A stretch of DNA of 64,000 bases. Origin: Euonymus europaeus. Its lineage: Eukaryota > Streptophyta > Magnoliopsida > Celastrales > Celastraceae. Both the position numbers and the translations under genes were made by a program. Within the stretch, counting starts at the first letter, position 1. Every line of letters begins with the position of its first letter. Below the pieces are notes generated by a model. The model searched no databases, was not told the DNA's origin, and worked only from the letters and a program-made list of their open reading frames with translations. Below, one piece after another: positions 1 through 11,707 of the stretch. The DNA lies in contig OY756961.1 of the NCBI GenBank assembly GCA_963580455.1, positions 23,479,001 through 23,543,000 of the forward strand. Reading direction: 5' to 3'.

Positions 1-416
1 ATTGAACTCATGACCTTTCAAGTGCATACAATTTGACCTCATATATATTCATCATTAGATCATTACACTACTAATAAACCACAAGATTAGCAGGTTACTA
101 CAAACCACGAGACATGCTAATGTCACCATGGTGATGGTAAGTATTCTTAGGATCAATAGACGTCAAAGTAATATCGTCAATAGTACTAATTAAGTACGTT
201 AATCACCAACAATTGATATATTCCTTTGTGTATGTACATGAAGAAATTTAAATTCAGGAAAATTTTGGATACTGGATTAACAAATTTCCTTCATCCATGA
301 AAAAAACAACGTCCATGCAATAAAGTCTTATTATTACATCACATTATATTCTATATAAAAAAAAGTTGTCGAATGTTGACATGATCGATCAATATCTCTA
401 TACATGTTCTAACTAG
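1..416. other. AT-rich intergenic DNA / 3' flank of MYB gene
   Basis: No gene is seen. The segment lies downstream of the minus-strand MYB gene and probably holds its 3' UTR and polyadenylation region near 300-416. The first 30 bases, read on the minus strand, resemble the B-box side of a tRNA-derived repeat (GGTCATGAGTTCAA), but the rest of such an element would lie outside the window. Confidence 0.4.
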
Positions 417-2858
417 CTATACTTTCTGGTAATCATAATCGGAAGATAGAGTTACTTGATCCAATTCAGGATTCAAAAGCAACTCATACTCATGAAAGCA
501 GCTCTGGTCTAGCTGTACTTGATCATCAAATATTGTGTTCTTTGACGATAAATTTTCCTGCACTACTACTTGTTTATCATCTCCTGCCACCTTTGTAGTA
601 GTTTCCTTCTCAATAGATTCATCATAAAGACCCAATTGATTCTCCAAGTCAGTCATCCACTTCTTGCTTTCAATCTCTTCATCAATTTGGTGTAGAAGGT
701 CACTTGGTTCCATGTATTCAATTATATTCCAAATATCCCTACTAGGGTTTAATGGGTTCTCCAACACATTTTCTTGTTTAGTAATAGTAGTTGTGTTGAG
801 TGGTTGGTTCACTTCCCCTAAAAGGCTGGACACTTGATTCTCAAGGTCTCCCAAGAAATTGAAATCAAATGCATCCATTGCTTCATCAAATACAGGATTT
901 GGCAAATCAAGTAGTTCTTGATGAGTGAGAATTGAATTGTTGGAAGAGAAAGTTGGACTTAACATTGGCGTCTCTCCCATGACGATGTTGGAGCTAACAA
1001 TTTGGTTCAAGACTTGGGGATTCTGAGCCTCTTCTTGCTCGTCATCGACGGTGATGATTTCCCGGTCCAGGCAAGCTTTCTTGGTTTGTTGATCCACCCC
1101 ATTCGAATTTTCAGCCTCGATTTCTTTTCTTTTCTCACCACTCGAATACTCGATCGTGGTGGTTGAAGAGGAAGAGCACGCGGTAGAGGAGGGCTGGTTT
1201 GGTCCAGTATTTGTGGTGGAATTATTTTCATCCTTAGAAAATCTTTTCTTCAAATGAGTATTCCACACATTCTTGATCTCATTATCAGTTCTTCCTGGTA
1301 AATGAGATGCAATTGTTGACCATCTGCAAGGAAAGAAAAAAAAAAGGAGGAGAAAAGTTAGGTAAAAATTAGGTTACTATGCAACCATGAACCAGACTCC
1401 TCAATGTCAGTTCTTACTTGTTTCCCATGGTTCCATGCAGCCTCATAATCGCATCCTCCTCTTCTTTTGAGAAGTTGCCTCGCTTCACATCTGGTCTTAG
1501 ATAGTTAATCCATCTCAAACGACAACTTTTTCCACATCGCTGGAGACCTGAAAATTAAAGGGGGAAAAATACAGTCATTATTAGCAAAACATAAATTATT
1601 ATATATTTCTTTCTTTCTATTTTAGTAAATCCAATAACTTTCCTCTTCTTCATTTCCCATTAAATTTATTCCAAAATTAATACTGAGTCTTACTTTTATT
1701 ACAAATAAATTAAGCCACATATCCGTTCACATAAATAAAATATATCTCTCAATACAGTTACATCAATAAAAATATATAATTTAATACAGTTTTGCTGAGC
1801 TATCAAAATTGCATCATTATGATTGCTATGCCATTATATGTATATGTAGATGGCGCCGCCTATCTTGTAGACCAATGCATTATTAATTAAAACATTTGTG
1901 TTTTGATGTGACAATGCTCTAAAGTCTGTAAAATATAGATGAGAAGTTCCCAATTTGTGGTTTGTTGAACTTCCTATGTGTAAGAAGTTTAAATACATGC
2001 ATATGTTTGATAGTTAAAATATATACATATACATACATATATATATATTATTAGTTTAAGAACAATAGAGTAAATATTCATTTTGATAACTTAAGGATTG
2101 AGCTGGTTTCAATTCAATACCAACGCTTTCAAATGTCTTAATTCATTAAATGACAAATATGTATGTACAAAGATTCATACCCGAACTCCAGTAAAAAAAC
2201 AAGGAAAAAAAATTATGAATAGTACAAAGGTTGACTACTTGACAGTGAGAGAAATTAAAAATATGTAAAAATTGAAATAATGATTTCCAAGTTGGCTGTA
2301 CTAAAACATTTCAAACTTTTCTATCTCTCTCCCACTAAACTTTGATAACAGTTCAATTCAACGGTCAACACTTAATAGAACAGTCAAAAAAACCCACTTT
2401 TTCACAAATAACAAATTCTATAAACATTAATTAATTAATTAATCATGTAAATAAATAATTCAATCATCACTAAACACCATTGATTGGGAACAAAACTAAC
2501 CTCCCAAAACTAAAAAAACAATCTACACATATGATCAAAGCAGAATTATATATCAGAACCGAACAATGCATTAACCGACAGAGTTATCGGAATCGAATCG
2601 TGCATTGGAGGAGTAAGAAAAGTAAGAGTTATCAGAATCAAACAATGGATGGACATGGCGAGATAAATAAACCAATTTCATTCTTGAGAGATAAGTAGAC
2701 AGAGCGAGAGAATCAATACCAGCTTTCTTGGGGAGTGTCCTCCAGTTTGAGTGTCCATTGCTCTGAATATAAGCAATAAGCCTAAGGTCCTCGCCGGGAC
2801 TCCACGGACCCCTCTTGACTTCTGATTTAACACAACAAGGCTTCCTTCCTTTTCCCAT
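417..2858 (-). CDS. R2R3-MYB transcription factor (3 exons)
   Basis: Seen: three exons, 2720-2858, 1418-1547 and 417-1323, joined by GT-AG introns with matching phases, give 391 aa. The middle exon is 130 nt, the usual length in R2R3-MYBs. The R2 repeat has Trp at about residues 19, 39 and 59 and the R3 repeat has Phe72, Trp91 and Trp110; [19 protein letters not shown] (99-116) is the R3 recognition helix region. The start MGKGRKPCC is typical. The [D/E]Lx2[R/K]x3Lx6Lx3R bHLH-binding signature is absent from R3. The C-terminal part is acidic, Asn/Glu-rich and contains W-x2-DLENQLGL at about 240. Known: such proteins bind AC-type or MYB-core sites in the nucleus. Inferred: the N-terminus looks closest to the MYB13/14/15 and MYB58/63 groups (stress phenylpropanoid or lignin control), but I cannot place it firmly. 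Intron 1 (1548-2719) is long and carries a MITE-like AT-rich stretch. Confidence 0.95.
1600..1800. repeat. AT-rich dispersed repeat in MYB intron 1
   Basis: The stretch contains phrases such as AAGCCACATATCC, TCTCAATACAG and TACATCAATAAAA. These recur in looser form at about 3240-3510 and inside the inverted-repeat element at 53454-53824. I take it as a diverged fragment of the same AT-rich MITE family. No ends are clear here. Confidence 0.4.
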
Positions 2859-2884
2859 CTCTCTCTATGAAGACAAACACACTC

Positions 2885-3000
2885 ACTAGTTCTCTCTATA
2901 TATATATGTATATATAGGGGGGCGACAGAGAGAGAGAATGAGAGTGTGTGGCAAGTTGTGTGTGTATATATGTATATATATATATACACGATGTATATAT
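2885..3000 (-). promoter_or_regulatory. Candidate core promoter of the MYB gene
   Basis: Upstream of the MYB start codon (2858) are two TATATA-rich blocks, about 2897-2917 and 2966-2987, separated by a GA-repeat (about 2925-2945). The distal block would give a 5' leader of about 80-100 nt and is the more plausible TATA box. The TATA and GA tracts are simple repeats, so this is positional inference only. Confidence 0.35.
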
Positions 3001-3986
3001 GCGTGTGTGTGAGCGCGGACAACATTAATCATGCCTTGAAATTGCAGCAATAAATAGAAGATTATCCAGCAAGAATTGTAAAATTAAAATTTTGTATTCA
3101 CTGCTCCAGTAAGATTAATTTTCTTTCGCACTTTTTTTTGTCCTTTTCCAGGTGTCAATTCGCCTTTTGGCCATTTTAGAGACCACTCCAAATTTGGATT
3201 TTAACAATCTTTGAATTTTTATTTATTTTATTTGATTTTGAAAATTAAGTTATATGTATATTTTCACCCTCTACATATACATATAGTCATATCAGCAAAA
3301 CATAAATCTTTATACATTTTCTCCTTTTCCCCATTAATAAAGTATCTACTATTTCATTCTCTCATTTATTTTTCAACAAAACTACATCAAAATCAATATT
3401 CGATACCACATCTTTTATAAAAAGTTAAGTCACATACTCATTTACATCATCAAAACACATATCCAAATACAGTCATATCAATAAAACACATATTTCAATA
3501 CAGAAGCAAAAACACACATTTTTATATATTATTCATTCCCCTTCAAAACATACCAATCCAACCACTCTTTAGTCCAATGTACTTGAAATTGTACGAGAAT
3601 TTGAGATGAAAATCATCTACCTCATGCAATATTTCCTTGCATTATTTACAATTATGGAAATATTGATATTCTTTAAAAATGTTTGATAAAATTCAATAAT
3701 GTTTTTAATTATTTACCAATTATAAAAAATGAAAAAAAAAGAATACTAATTACTATCCATATTTTTAGTACACCATAATAACTTTTAACCTCATTTAAAA
3801 TTAATTATATATATTCAACGTTCAAGATCAATTGTTAATTACCTCTATTTTTAGCTCACTGTAATAATTTTCAACCTGGCATGAAATTATCAGTATTCAA
3901 GTGACCACATAATTTAATGGGTGCTCTTGATTACTCTATCATTTTCTAATAATTAAAGGTACATGAATTCAAATAGTGGAGACATG
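3001..3986. repeat. AT-rich intergenic DNA with a dispersed repeat (about 3240-3510)
   Basis: No coding region is supported. The part around 3240-3510 shares phrases (AAAATCAATATT, TCATATCAATAAAACA, ATATTTCAATA) with 53454-53824, a MITE-like element, and is probably a degraded member of that family. The rest is featureless AT-rich DNA. Confidence 0.4.
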
Positions 3987-4409
3987 TGTAATAATTTTGG
4001 ATCCCAAAAAACTCAACCAACCAAGTCCAATTGTCATCCACGCACAGGAGTCAAGGGCCGGCTGTAACCAAGCCTCGGACTATGCCCCAAAACTTAGCTA
4101 AAAAGTTGGGAGGAGCTTGTCTTTATTAATAGATCTTTACTGGGGTATTTCCTAGCCCAAGCCCAAAGAGTGGATTTCTTATCGAGGACGAATCCAAATT
4201 TGACTTCGATACCATGTAATAATTATGAGCCCCAAAGAACTCAACCCGCAATTAAGCCCAACTGTGACCCACGCACAGAAGTCGTGGCCCAGCTGTAACT
4301 AAGCTCAGTGCTATACCCCAAAACTTGGCTACAAAGTTGAGAGGAATTTGTCCTTATTAATGTATCTTTGCTGGAGTATTTTCCCGATGTGGGACTTTTG
4401 TCCCTAACA
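3987..4409 (-). mobile_element. Very small LTR retrotransposon (SMART/TRIM-like), minus strand
   Basis: Seen: two direct repeats, about 3987-4165 and 4215-4409, share long stretches (for example CCCAAAACTT-GCTA, GTCC/TTTATTAAT, ATCTTT-CTGG). Read on the minus strand the right copy begins TGTTAGGGAC and ends ATTACA, and is followed at once by TGGTATCGAAG (4214-4204), close to the plant primer-binding site for initiator tRNA-Met. Flanks are ACATG (3982-3986) and ACAGG (4410-4414), a 4/5 match as a target duplication. The internal region is only about 50-70 bp and codes for nothing. The left (3') LTR seems shortened at its 5' end. Known: SMART/TRIM elements have this plan and rely on proteins of other elements. 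Confidence 0.7.
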
Positions 4410-5616
4410 ACAGGCTTCCATATAATTAAATTGTGTACGTGTAACTTAGGCCCAGAGTAAATAATATATGGAGTAGGCTTATACGGGTACAAATATCAAA
4501 TAGAAAAGAAAACACCCAAGCGGCTGCAAAATTGTTTAAATTATGTTTAATGTTTAATTAAGGTCAATGCCTGATGGAACCAAAATTACGAGTTTACCAT
4601 TTCGATAGCTGAATGGATTTACGTTGCCCAATGGGTGGCTCAAGCCCCCCAATTTGTTAATACATAAAAAAACTTACTTTCTATTAATAACTCGGATTAA
4701 TTTTTATTAAGATTATTAAGGAAAAAAATACAAAACAAGGGACCGCATGAACCAAACCAAACAAAACAGCAACCCAACAATAACCAACTGCCAGGCAAGA
4801 ATCCTGCCAAAGCTTTTGCATAGGAACAACCCGACCCGAGAAATCTAAAATCTAACAATGAGAAATGGATTAATTCACCAGAATATTCGGACCCAGAATG
4901 AAGAAAAGGAATGAGACAATTACATCAAAAGAGGCCCCACTTCACTACTTTTATAATGGGCTTTTTGCAGTGGGCTCTTCTTTTTTCTTTATTTGAATCA
5001 TATATAAGACAAGAGTTATATTTCAATTTGAATTCTTCAATTAGCATATAGATTCCTGTATATCCATCAAACTTTTGTTATTACCTTCATAATTTCTCCC
5101 TTTAGCTCGTCAATTTGACATCTGTTTATTTGAGATTAGTGTTTGTTATTTTTTCAATTAAACATTTTAATATTTTTTGTGTGATTTATCAAATTTTTAA
5201 TTTATCATCAATTTTAACAATCATTATTTGTGAGTTGTCGGATTTCTTTATTCTTTGTCTTTTAATTTATTTACAGATCTCTACTCTGAATTCAGTCGGC
5301 TGATTATTTGAGCCTAAAATCCTAATATATAATCTCAGATGTCCTAAAAAAAATTGGGGGCAACTCATCAACCTTTCGCCCCCTCATATGAATTCCTTGA
5401 TTCGTCTAGACAGTACAAGAAAGACGGAATTTATCGACGGATTACTGACAAATTAAAGATGAAGTTTTCATTTTGAACCTTACCGACGTATTTTAAAAAA
5501 AGTAACGTAGATTGCATATAATATCAAGAGAGTGGATCAAACCGTCTTCTCCCACGCCTAATTACCTAAGAACCCATGTCATCTCACTCCTTGATTGATC
5601 AATTCACCCCTAAAAC
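4410..5616. other. Intergenic AT-rich DNA
   Basis: I see no gene, RNA or clear repeat. The open frames here are short and lack recognisable domains or codon bias. Confidence 0.5.
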
Positions 5617-5622
5617 TGTTAG

Positions 5623-5676
<54 letters not shown>
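5617..5676. repeat. Compound (AC)n(AT)n microsatellite
   Basis: An AC run of about nine units passes directly into an AT run of about seventeen units. Such compound dinucleotide tracts are usually length-polymorphic. Confidence 0.95.
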
Positions 5677-5678
<2 letters not shown>

Positions 5679-8496
5679 ACAACGCATTTCTAGTCATTTA
5701 ACTATGGCAAGCTTGCAAATGTCCAGATTTAATTAGTACTGTTACAAATACAAAATGTCCCACATCGATTGGTTGAGACTCAATCACGTTATTTATAAAT
5801 TTGAATGCAATTACACTCAACTGTAGAGAACCAAACCTCCTTAATTCATTTTCTAGATTCGCCACTTCTTATGAGTTATGATTTAGCCCTAAATATATTC
5901 ACCAACTAAAGTTATTTCTAAAAACATACTTCCTTAATTAGTTATATACACATGTGTGTGTCAACCAGGATGACTTCATTTCTTTTGATGAATATTCTTA
6001 CCAAAATTTTAAAGATGTATGAGGGAAGCAATAATGTTGTGAGATTCATGGCGTCCATGTCCAAAAATCCATAGACATGTGACATATCATCAAGTCTTTA
6101 AATTTAGGTCACCCGCCCTTGTTAGTGCCTTTTGACAATATATATATATAAATATATATAATACAAGTAGCATTTGCAACTCTAATTAAATATATTTATT
6201 TGAATTAAATATAATTAAATTTAGTACTCATAAGCCAAACTCCATGCCCCATGCAATATTCACAAAGTCTATGCAAAGTCTAACCATTTGAAAAAGACAA
6301 ATTATAAGCACCAATCTAATTTAATGAATTTTTTTTTAATTAAAGTCTTTTGTTAGGGAATCTAACACTATAAACCATGTTTGGTACGTAATCATGTTTG
6401 ACAAAAAAAAAACAAAATCTAATTGGTTTAGTAGGATCAATAACCAACATAGACTTTTTATGACTACCAAACTACACTAGTCCCCATGACGAGTGTATAA
6501 AGTGAAAGAGACATAAATACAATATGAGAGAGAGAGAAAGAAAAAAAAAATATATATATATATATATATGACATATGCATGACGAACCACTGACGTGTAA
6601 CATTGAATCCATGTCCATGTGGCTTGTCCTAGGTTGGTATCTGGAGATGTACAAAATGTTTGACAATTGGGCATATCTTTGATCTTTGATTGTTGATGGT
6701 TATGTCTAATTGACACACGAGTGCATGGAATTTTGCTAAAGAGTTCAAAAGCTTTGACTAGAGAAGCTCACCAATTATAAGACTTTTTTCACAATTTTAG
6801 GTAATGATTTTTTTTCTTTCTAAAACATTGTAGGTGATGAGATATTCACAATGAAGACAAAAATCATTTTCACATGGTAGTCCGTGGGTGCCTATCAACT
6901 TTTTCCAAATTAGACAGCTTAAAAGGATGTTTAATCGCTTCAATCATTTGTATATTTTAACAGCTTATAAGTTACCTATGTTTAAGCCACGAGAATACGT
7001 TATGGTCGAGTTTCATAAAATTTGGGCTCAAGTATTAGGCTGGGTTGGGCTAGACCCTATACTCAGGCATTTATTTGCACCAACCCAGCCCATGGATCCA
7101 GGAGTGTTCTATTGGGTCGGTGATCAATTTGAGGTCAATTTTTAAAACAACTTAAAAAAATTACAATTTTTTGTGATTTCTCAAGAATTATGTCTAACTA
7201 TATAAAACGGTACAAGCAAATTTGTAAGGTTAAAAAAATGAAAAAACGTACATGAAAGGGAAAAAACTGGTAAAATAAAAGACTACCAATTGGGCCTGGG
7301 TTTTCTAATTGGGCCTTATATAATGGTTTTGGGCTGATCCGAGAAGGTGTTGACAATATGAAAAAGCACAATCCCATCCCAATTTTCCCTCACAGACCTA
7401 TTCTAAAGGTTTATCCATCCCTTTGATTGCTTTGGGTATCTGCCATCTGGTGTATTTATCTCTGTTGACTAGCCAATAGGCCCAAAAGGAAGCCCAAATT
7501 CTTATATGGGCTAGATTACAAACATGAGGTAGAGACCCCAAAAAAACTAGCAAGTGTTCTGTTACTTCTGTATGCCCTAACAAATTATTTTTTTTGTGAG
7601 TTGAGATTCTAATAATTTATTTAAGTTACTTACTCATATGTTACACATTTTTTTATAATGAGAAATCATGTAAGAAGTAATTGAATTTGTCTCACTATTC
7701 CAAACTACATGACAAGTCGCATGGCTTCTTTTTTTTTTTGTTAACTGGGATATTCACTAAGCCTAAACTTCGACCAAGCTATAGCAAATAGATCCAACGC
7801 AAATCATTTAAGAATAGTTATGGTAGTTTAGAATCAAACTATTGACCACAGACAAAATTCTTTATGTGTGTTAAAAGAGATTCGGGGTGCATCCAGCCTA
7901 TTTAGCATACGAGGTTAAATTTATAGAAGGATAAGAAGTTTATGGGGATTCGATGGGAAGTATCCTCAAGTTTTTTTTAAGAAATATTCAGTATTTTTTT
8001 AAAAAGTTGGTCTAAGAAGCATAAGAGTCGTCTAAGTCATGACTTTTAATTTTTTAAGGTACAAAACATAAGGAAATAGTATGCAAATCACTCTCCGTAT
8101 AAGGCATAAGGAAATGGAACTTGAATGAGTCTTCATTCAATGATTATTTTGATAATGTTAATGAATTGTATAACATTTAAAGTGATTGTCACGGCAGTAA
8201 TTCTCACACCATATTGTGTCAATAATTTGATCATATATATCAGAGGAATCATGTGACATTGAGCTCATACCCACATATTTAGGCTAAAATCAGGTAATTT
8301 ATCACTTTGAACCTTAAAAAATAAAGTTTCTTCTAGCTCAATTATAACATTAAGAAACATAAAGTTATGTGGGGTCAAGATAAAAATTAGATAGTCAAAA
8401 TTAAATTTTATTATATATGTATATGATTTTTTTAAAAAAAGTAGTGGTTAATTGATCCCATAATGAATGCCTTGAGTTAGAAGAGATAACCTCTAG
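5677..8496. other. Intergenic DNA with short repeat remnants
   Basis: No gene is supported. A (TA)n tract lies at about 6550-6570. Around 7010-7110 and 7280-7340 there are GGGTTGGGCT / AACCCAGCCCA phrases, typical of the GC-rich ends of old plant DNA transposons, but no complete inverted repeat can be drawn. Around 7740-7870 there is a block resembling common plant repeats but without clear ends. Confidence 0.4.
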
Positions 8497-9272
8497 TAGG
8501 AGTAGCAAAATTTGCTTGCCCCGTCACGATTCTTTGGTGGGGCAGGGACAAGGCACAAAATTTCGCCTCATTGGCGGAGAGGAGATGGGGTTTCAGGTTT
8601 CCCTGCCCCGAAATATGATATATACATATATATGTATATATATGTGTGTGTTTATAAACCCTATAACTATTAAATCTATGTATAAATGTATAAACCATAT
8701 ATATATATATGTATGTATGTATAAATGTACAAAACCTTTAAGTATAAATATTAAATATAATTTGTCAACCCTAAGCCCTAAAGTCTAATGTCTAAACATT
8801 AAATATAGTTTAACAAAAACTTAAAGCTAAACCTAAAGTTATTGATCCTAAATCCTAAATTATAAACACTAAACCTAATTCATCTAAAGTTTCATCCTAA
8901 AGTTTCAACTCCTTAACCTTTAGCTCTTAAATCTATACCCTAAAGTCCTCGATCCTAAACCCTAAATTATGAAAACTAATTCTAATTCACCTAAACACTA
9001 ACCCTAAAGTCTCAACTCTTTTAACTTCTCTAAGCCTATAAAGTCTAAACATTAAACCTTAAATCTAATTATCTAAATCCTAAACTACTTGAATACTAAA
9101 CCATAAATTATAAATCATAATCCTAATTCAATTAAAACCTGTTTTCAAAAAATAATATATATATTGATTTGAGGCTCGGGCTGGGGCGGGGTAAAAAAAG
9201 ACTTTCCTAGAGGGTGGAACGAGACGGGGCGGCCGAATTTCATCTCCGATTCGATCCGTTGTCATGCCTACC
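8497..9272. mobile_element. Inverted-repeat DNA element with telomere-like core
   Basis: Seen: the left end (about 8497-8540, with AAATTTGCTTGCCCCGTC) and the reverse complement of the right end (about 9215-9272, GGTAGGCATGACAAC then AAATTCGGCCGCCCCGTC) match with an indel, giving GC-rich subterminal inverted repeats. The core, about 8745-9140, is a degenerate run of CCTAAA/CCCTAAA-like units with no reading frame. The flanks share only TAGTA, so no clean target duplication is claimed. Inferred: a non-autonomous, hAT-like DNA transposon remnant. Confidence 0.5.
8745..9140 (+). repeat. Degenerate telomere-like CCTAAA-rich tract
   Basis: Many variants of the plant telomere unit CCCTAAA (AACCCTAAGCCCTAAAG, ATCCTAAATCCTAAA, TACCCTAAAG, ATCCTAAACCCTAAA and others) follow one another at irregular spacing for about 400 bp. 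They are too degraded to be a functional telomere. The tract lies within the inverted-repeat element above. Confidence 0.6.
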
Positions 9273-11380
9273 CGTTAGTATGGCCAAGTGGTTGACAAAT
9301 CGCATGACGTAAATGTGCATGCTGGAACCTAAAGTCCTTAAATTACTGTGCATGCCGGAACCTAAAAAGCCCTTAAATTAAAAGAATTCTCCAACCAATT
9401 CGGCAATCCTAATATATTTTTTAAAACTTGCGTAGAACAATAACTACAAAAAAACAATAATAAATTTAAATAATTCGTTCAGTACATTTTACTTAAAATA
9501 GAAACACAAAATAATTTTTTTTATGAAATAGAAACACAAAATTAGTCAATATCGGAAGGTTGGGTTTGTTGTTTAATAAAGTCTACATACGCGTATCATT
9601 TACTCCATATAGAAGAATAATTAATTGAATTTTAGTGTGAAACGATTAAAAGAACCATGTACAAAATTAGATAAATGAAACATACAAACTATCCTGAGAT
9701 AGACGGATATCTATCATCCATCTGTTTTTTTTTTTAATCAAGAATGGCGGAATGTAGAAAATAAATTTAAGTAGCGATTGATTAGTGATAGAGTTACGAA
9801 TTTTAGTAGAGAGGCCAAAGGTCAATGGGTTCTCCCCCAAAAATTTTTATGTTATTTTACTAAAGATGATGAAAATTTAGGCTTAGGTATTATTATTTAA
9901 CACTAAATTTATATGAAATGAGTTTAGTTTTAACTTTTGAGTAGGTTTCCATTGGAGTGTTTGACTTTAAACTAAAGTATAATAAAAATAAAAATAAAAA
10001 TTGTTCTATATGTTGGCCCGGCCACTAAGATAAGAATGACGTCATATATACAATCAAACCCATACGATATAAACCTACATTAAAATTATTAGCCGCACAT
10101 AAATCTCTCCCATGACGATACAATAAGTAAGTTGGACCAACTATCATTTAACCATTGTCTCTAAGTCCTAGGGTTTAAAATGACAATAAATGTTTCTTCC
10201 AAAATTTTATTGAAATTTTTTATTTTGGTGTACGCAACCCAACTATGTACCTCATGAATCAAAGGTACACAAATGGAACCCCAAGAAATTGATATTGATA
10301 TTGTACTCTCTTTTTTTTTATTAATTTCATTAGCCTCATAAATTAATTGCATTTGGACGTACAAACAAAAATAAATATTACCACCAAAAAAAATGGCATT
10401 AAATATGAAAAATTAAATGCCTTCTCATGAACAACAAGGAAGACATTAAATTTGAGTATTAATTATCCACCTAAATAAAATAAAATATTTAATTGAATTT
10501 TTTATGATAGTTTTTTTTAGATAGATATGCATTTGAATACTAGTATAATGACTTGGTCATCTTTGAAACTTTGAAGAGCAGTGTATCACCATATTTATTG
10601 TTGTAATCAAGACTCTATCTATTAAATGCTTTGCATCTTCATTTACCCAAAACAGATAAAAATAATGGAGACGGAAATTAAATGTATTCTTAGAATATGT
10701 GCATGGATGGTTCCAACTAATTAATTAATACTAAACCTTAATTTTAAATTAGTATTAATTTCTCTTTTAATTATATTATTCAATACATAATTAATTCTAG
10801 AGAGAGAATTTGTTTCTTTTATATTTTTTGACTTTTTTGGGGCTAAGATATTTCCATATTTAATATTCTCATTATATTTCATATATATTATTTTGAAAAG
10901 ATATTAATGTCATTATTTTTAAAAGAATTTCTTGTGCTCCTCCAATACCTTGAAAACAGGTTCTTGGAGAGCCATCAACATCACTTGAATCACATGACCC
11001 CTTAATCACCAAGAAGTTGGTTGTTGTCAGTGATTAATTCCAATTAATTACAAAGGTTGAGTCATCACTCCACACACATACAATTAATTGCTTCAATTAC
11101 TAAAAATTCATTAAATTCAAATTATACAGTTTTTAAATTCCCAAAACAAAAACCCATTTTGGTTTAAAAGACCCTTCAAAAACCCACAAAAAATTGACTA
11201 AAAATTATCATTAATAATTATGTGTAATTTTCTTCAACTTATCCCCAATTAATAAGAGCCAGAATAAATACTAAATGATAAATGAATAAGAAAAATGAAA
11301 GTCTACTACTAGTATTTCTAAGCATTAAATGCGCCAATTACTTCCAATGACGCCCCTTCATTGAATTCTCCTCCCACAGA
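9273..11380. other. Intergenic DNA upstream of the CFL1-like gene
   Basis: No gene is supported. A short tRNA-like phrase (TGGCCAAGTGGTTGACAAAT, about 9281) has no matching B box. The rest is AT-rich. The last few hundred bases probably include distal promoter sequence of the CFL1-like gene. Confidence 0.4.
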
Positions 11381-11491
11381 CGTCCCACATATATACATCA
11401 TAATAAATACAAAAACAATAAATGTAACATTTAATAAATCCCACCAAAATCAAACCCAAAAAAATAAATCTCTCTTATTTATTAAAAACCC

Positions 11492-11529
<38 letters not shown>

Positions 11530-11707
11530 TAATAAATTCACACGTTTATTCAATACGTTCCATATATTGATATTTCCTAGTTCTTACTCTTACCTATCCA
11601 CTTATTGTCTCTCTCAAATTTCTCTGTGTCTAAATTTTTTCCTCTCTAAAAATTTAGCAGAAGAAGAAGGAGACGAAGAGGAGGAGACTTTATCTTTCGG
11701 TGTGGTT
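11381..11707 (+). promoter_or_regulatory. Promoter and 5' leader region of the CFL1-like gene
   Basis: The region contains TATA-like blocks (CATATATACAT at about 11388, CCATATATTGATA at about 11559) and an (AAT)n microsatellite at about 11493-11535. A CT-rich segment (about 11600-11650), typical of plant 5' leaders, precedes the start. The frame stays open upstream to 11567, but the encoded residues are low-complexity and unlike the family, so I prefer the ATG at 11708. Confidence 0.4.
11493..11535. repeat. (AAT)n microsatellite
   Basis: About fourteen AAT units, with one AAC interruption near the end, lie just upstream of the CFL1-like gene, probably in its promoter or leader. Confidence 0.95.

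Noticed and set aside
2678..3025. Open frame upstream of and overlapping the MYB start
   Set aside because: Its residues come from TATATA and GAGA simple repeats in the promoter, and it is a frame shadow of exon 1.
9270..9360. Possible tRNA gene (TGGCCAAGTGGTTGAC phrase)
   Set aside because: An A-box-like phrase is present but there is no B box at the right distance and no acceptor stem pairing.
11567..11707. N-terminal extension of the CFL1-like protein from an upstream ATG
   Set aside because: The frame is open, but the encoded residues look like a translated CT-rich leader and the family starts near the MGEDVSSL position.
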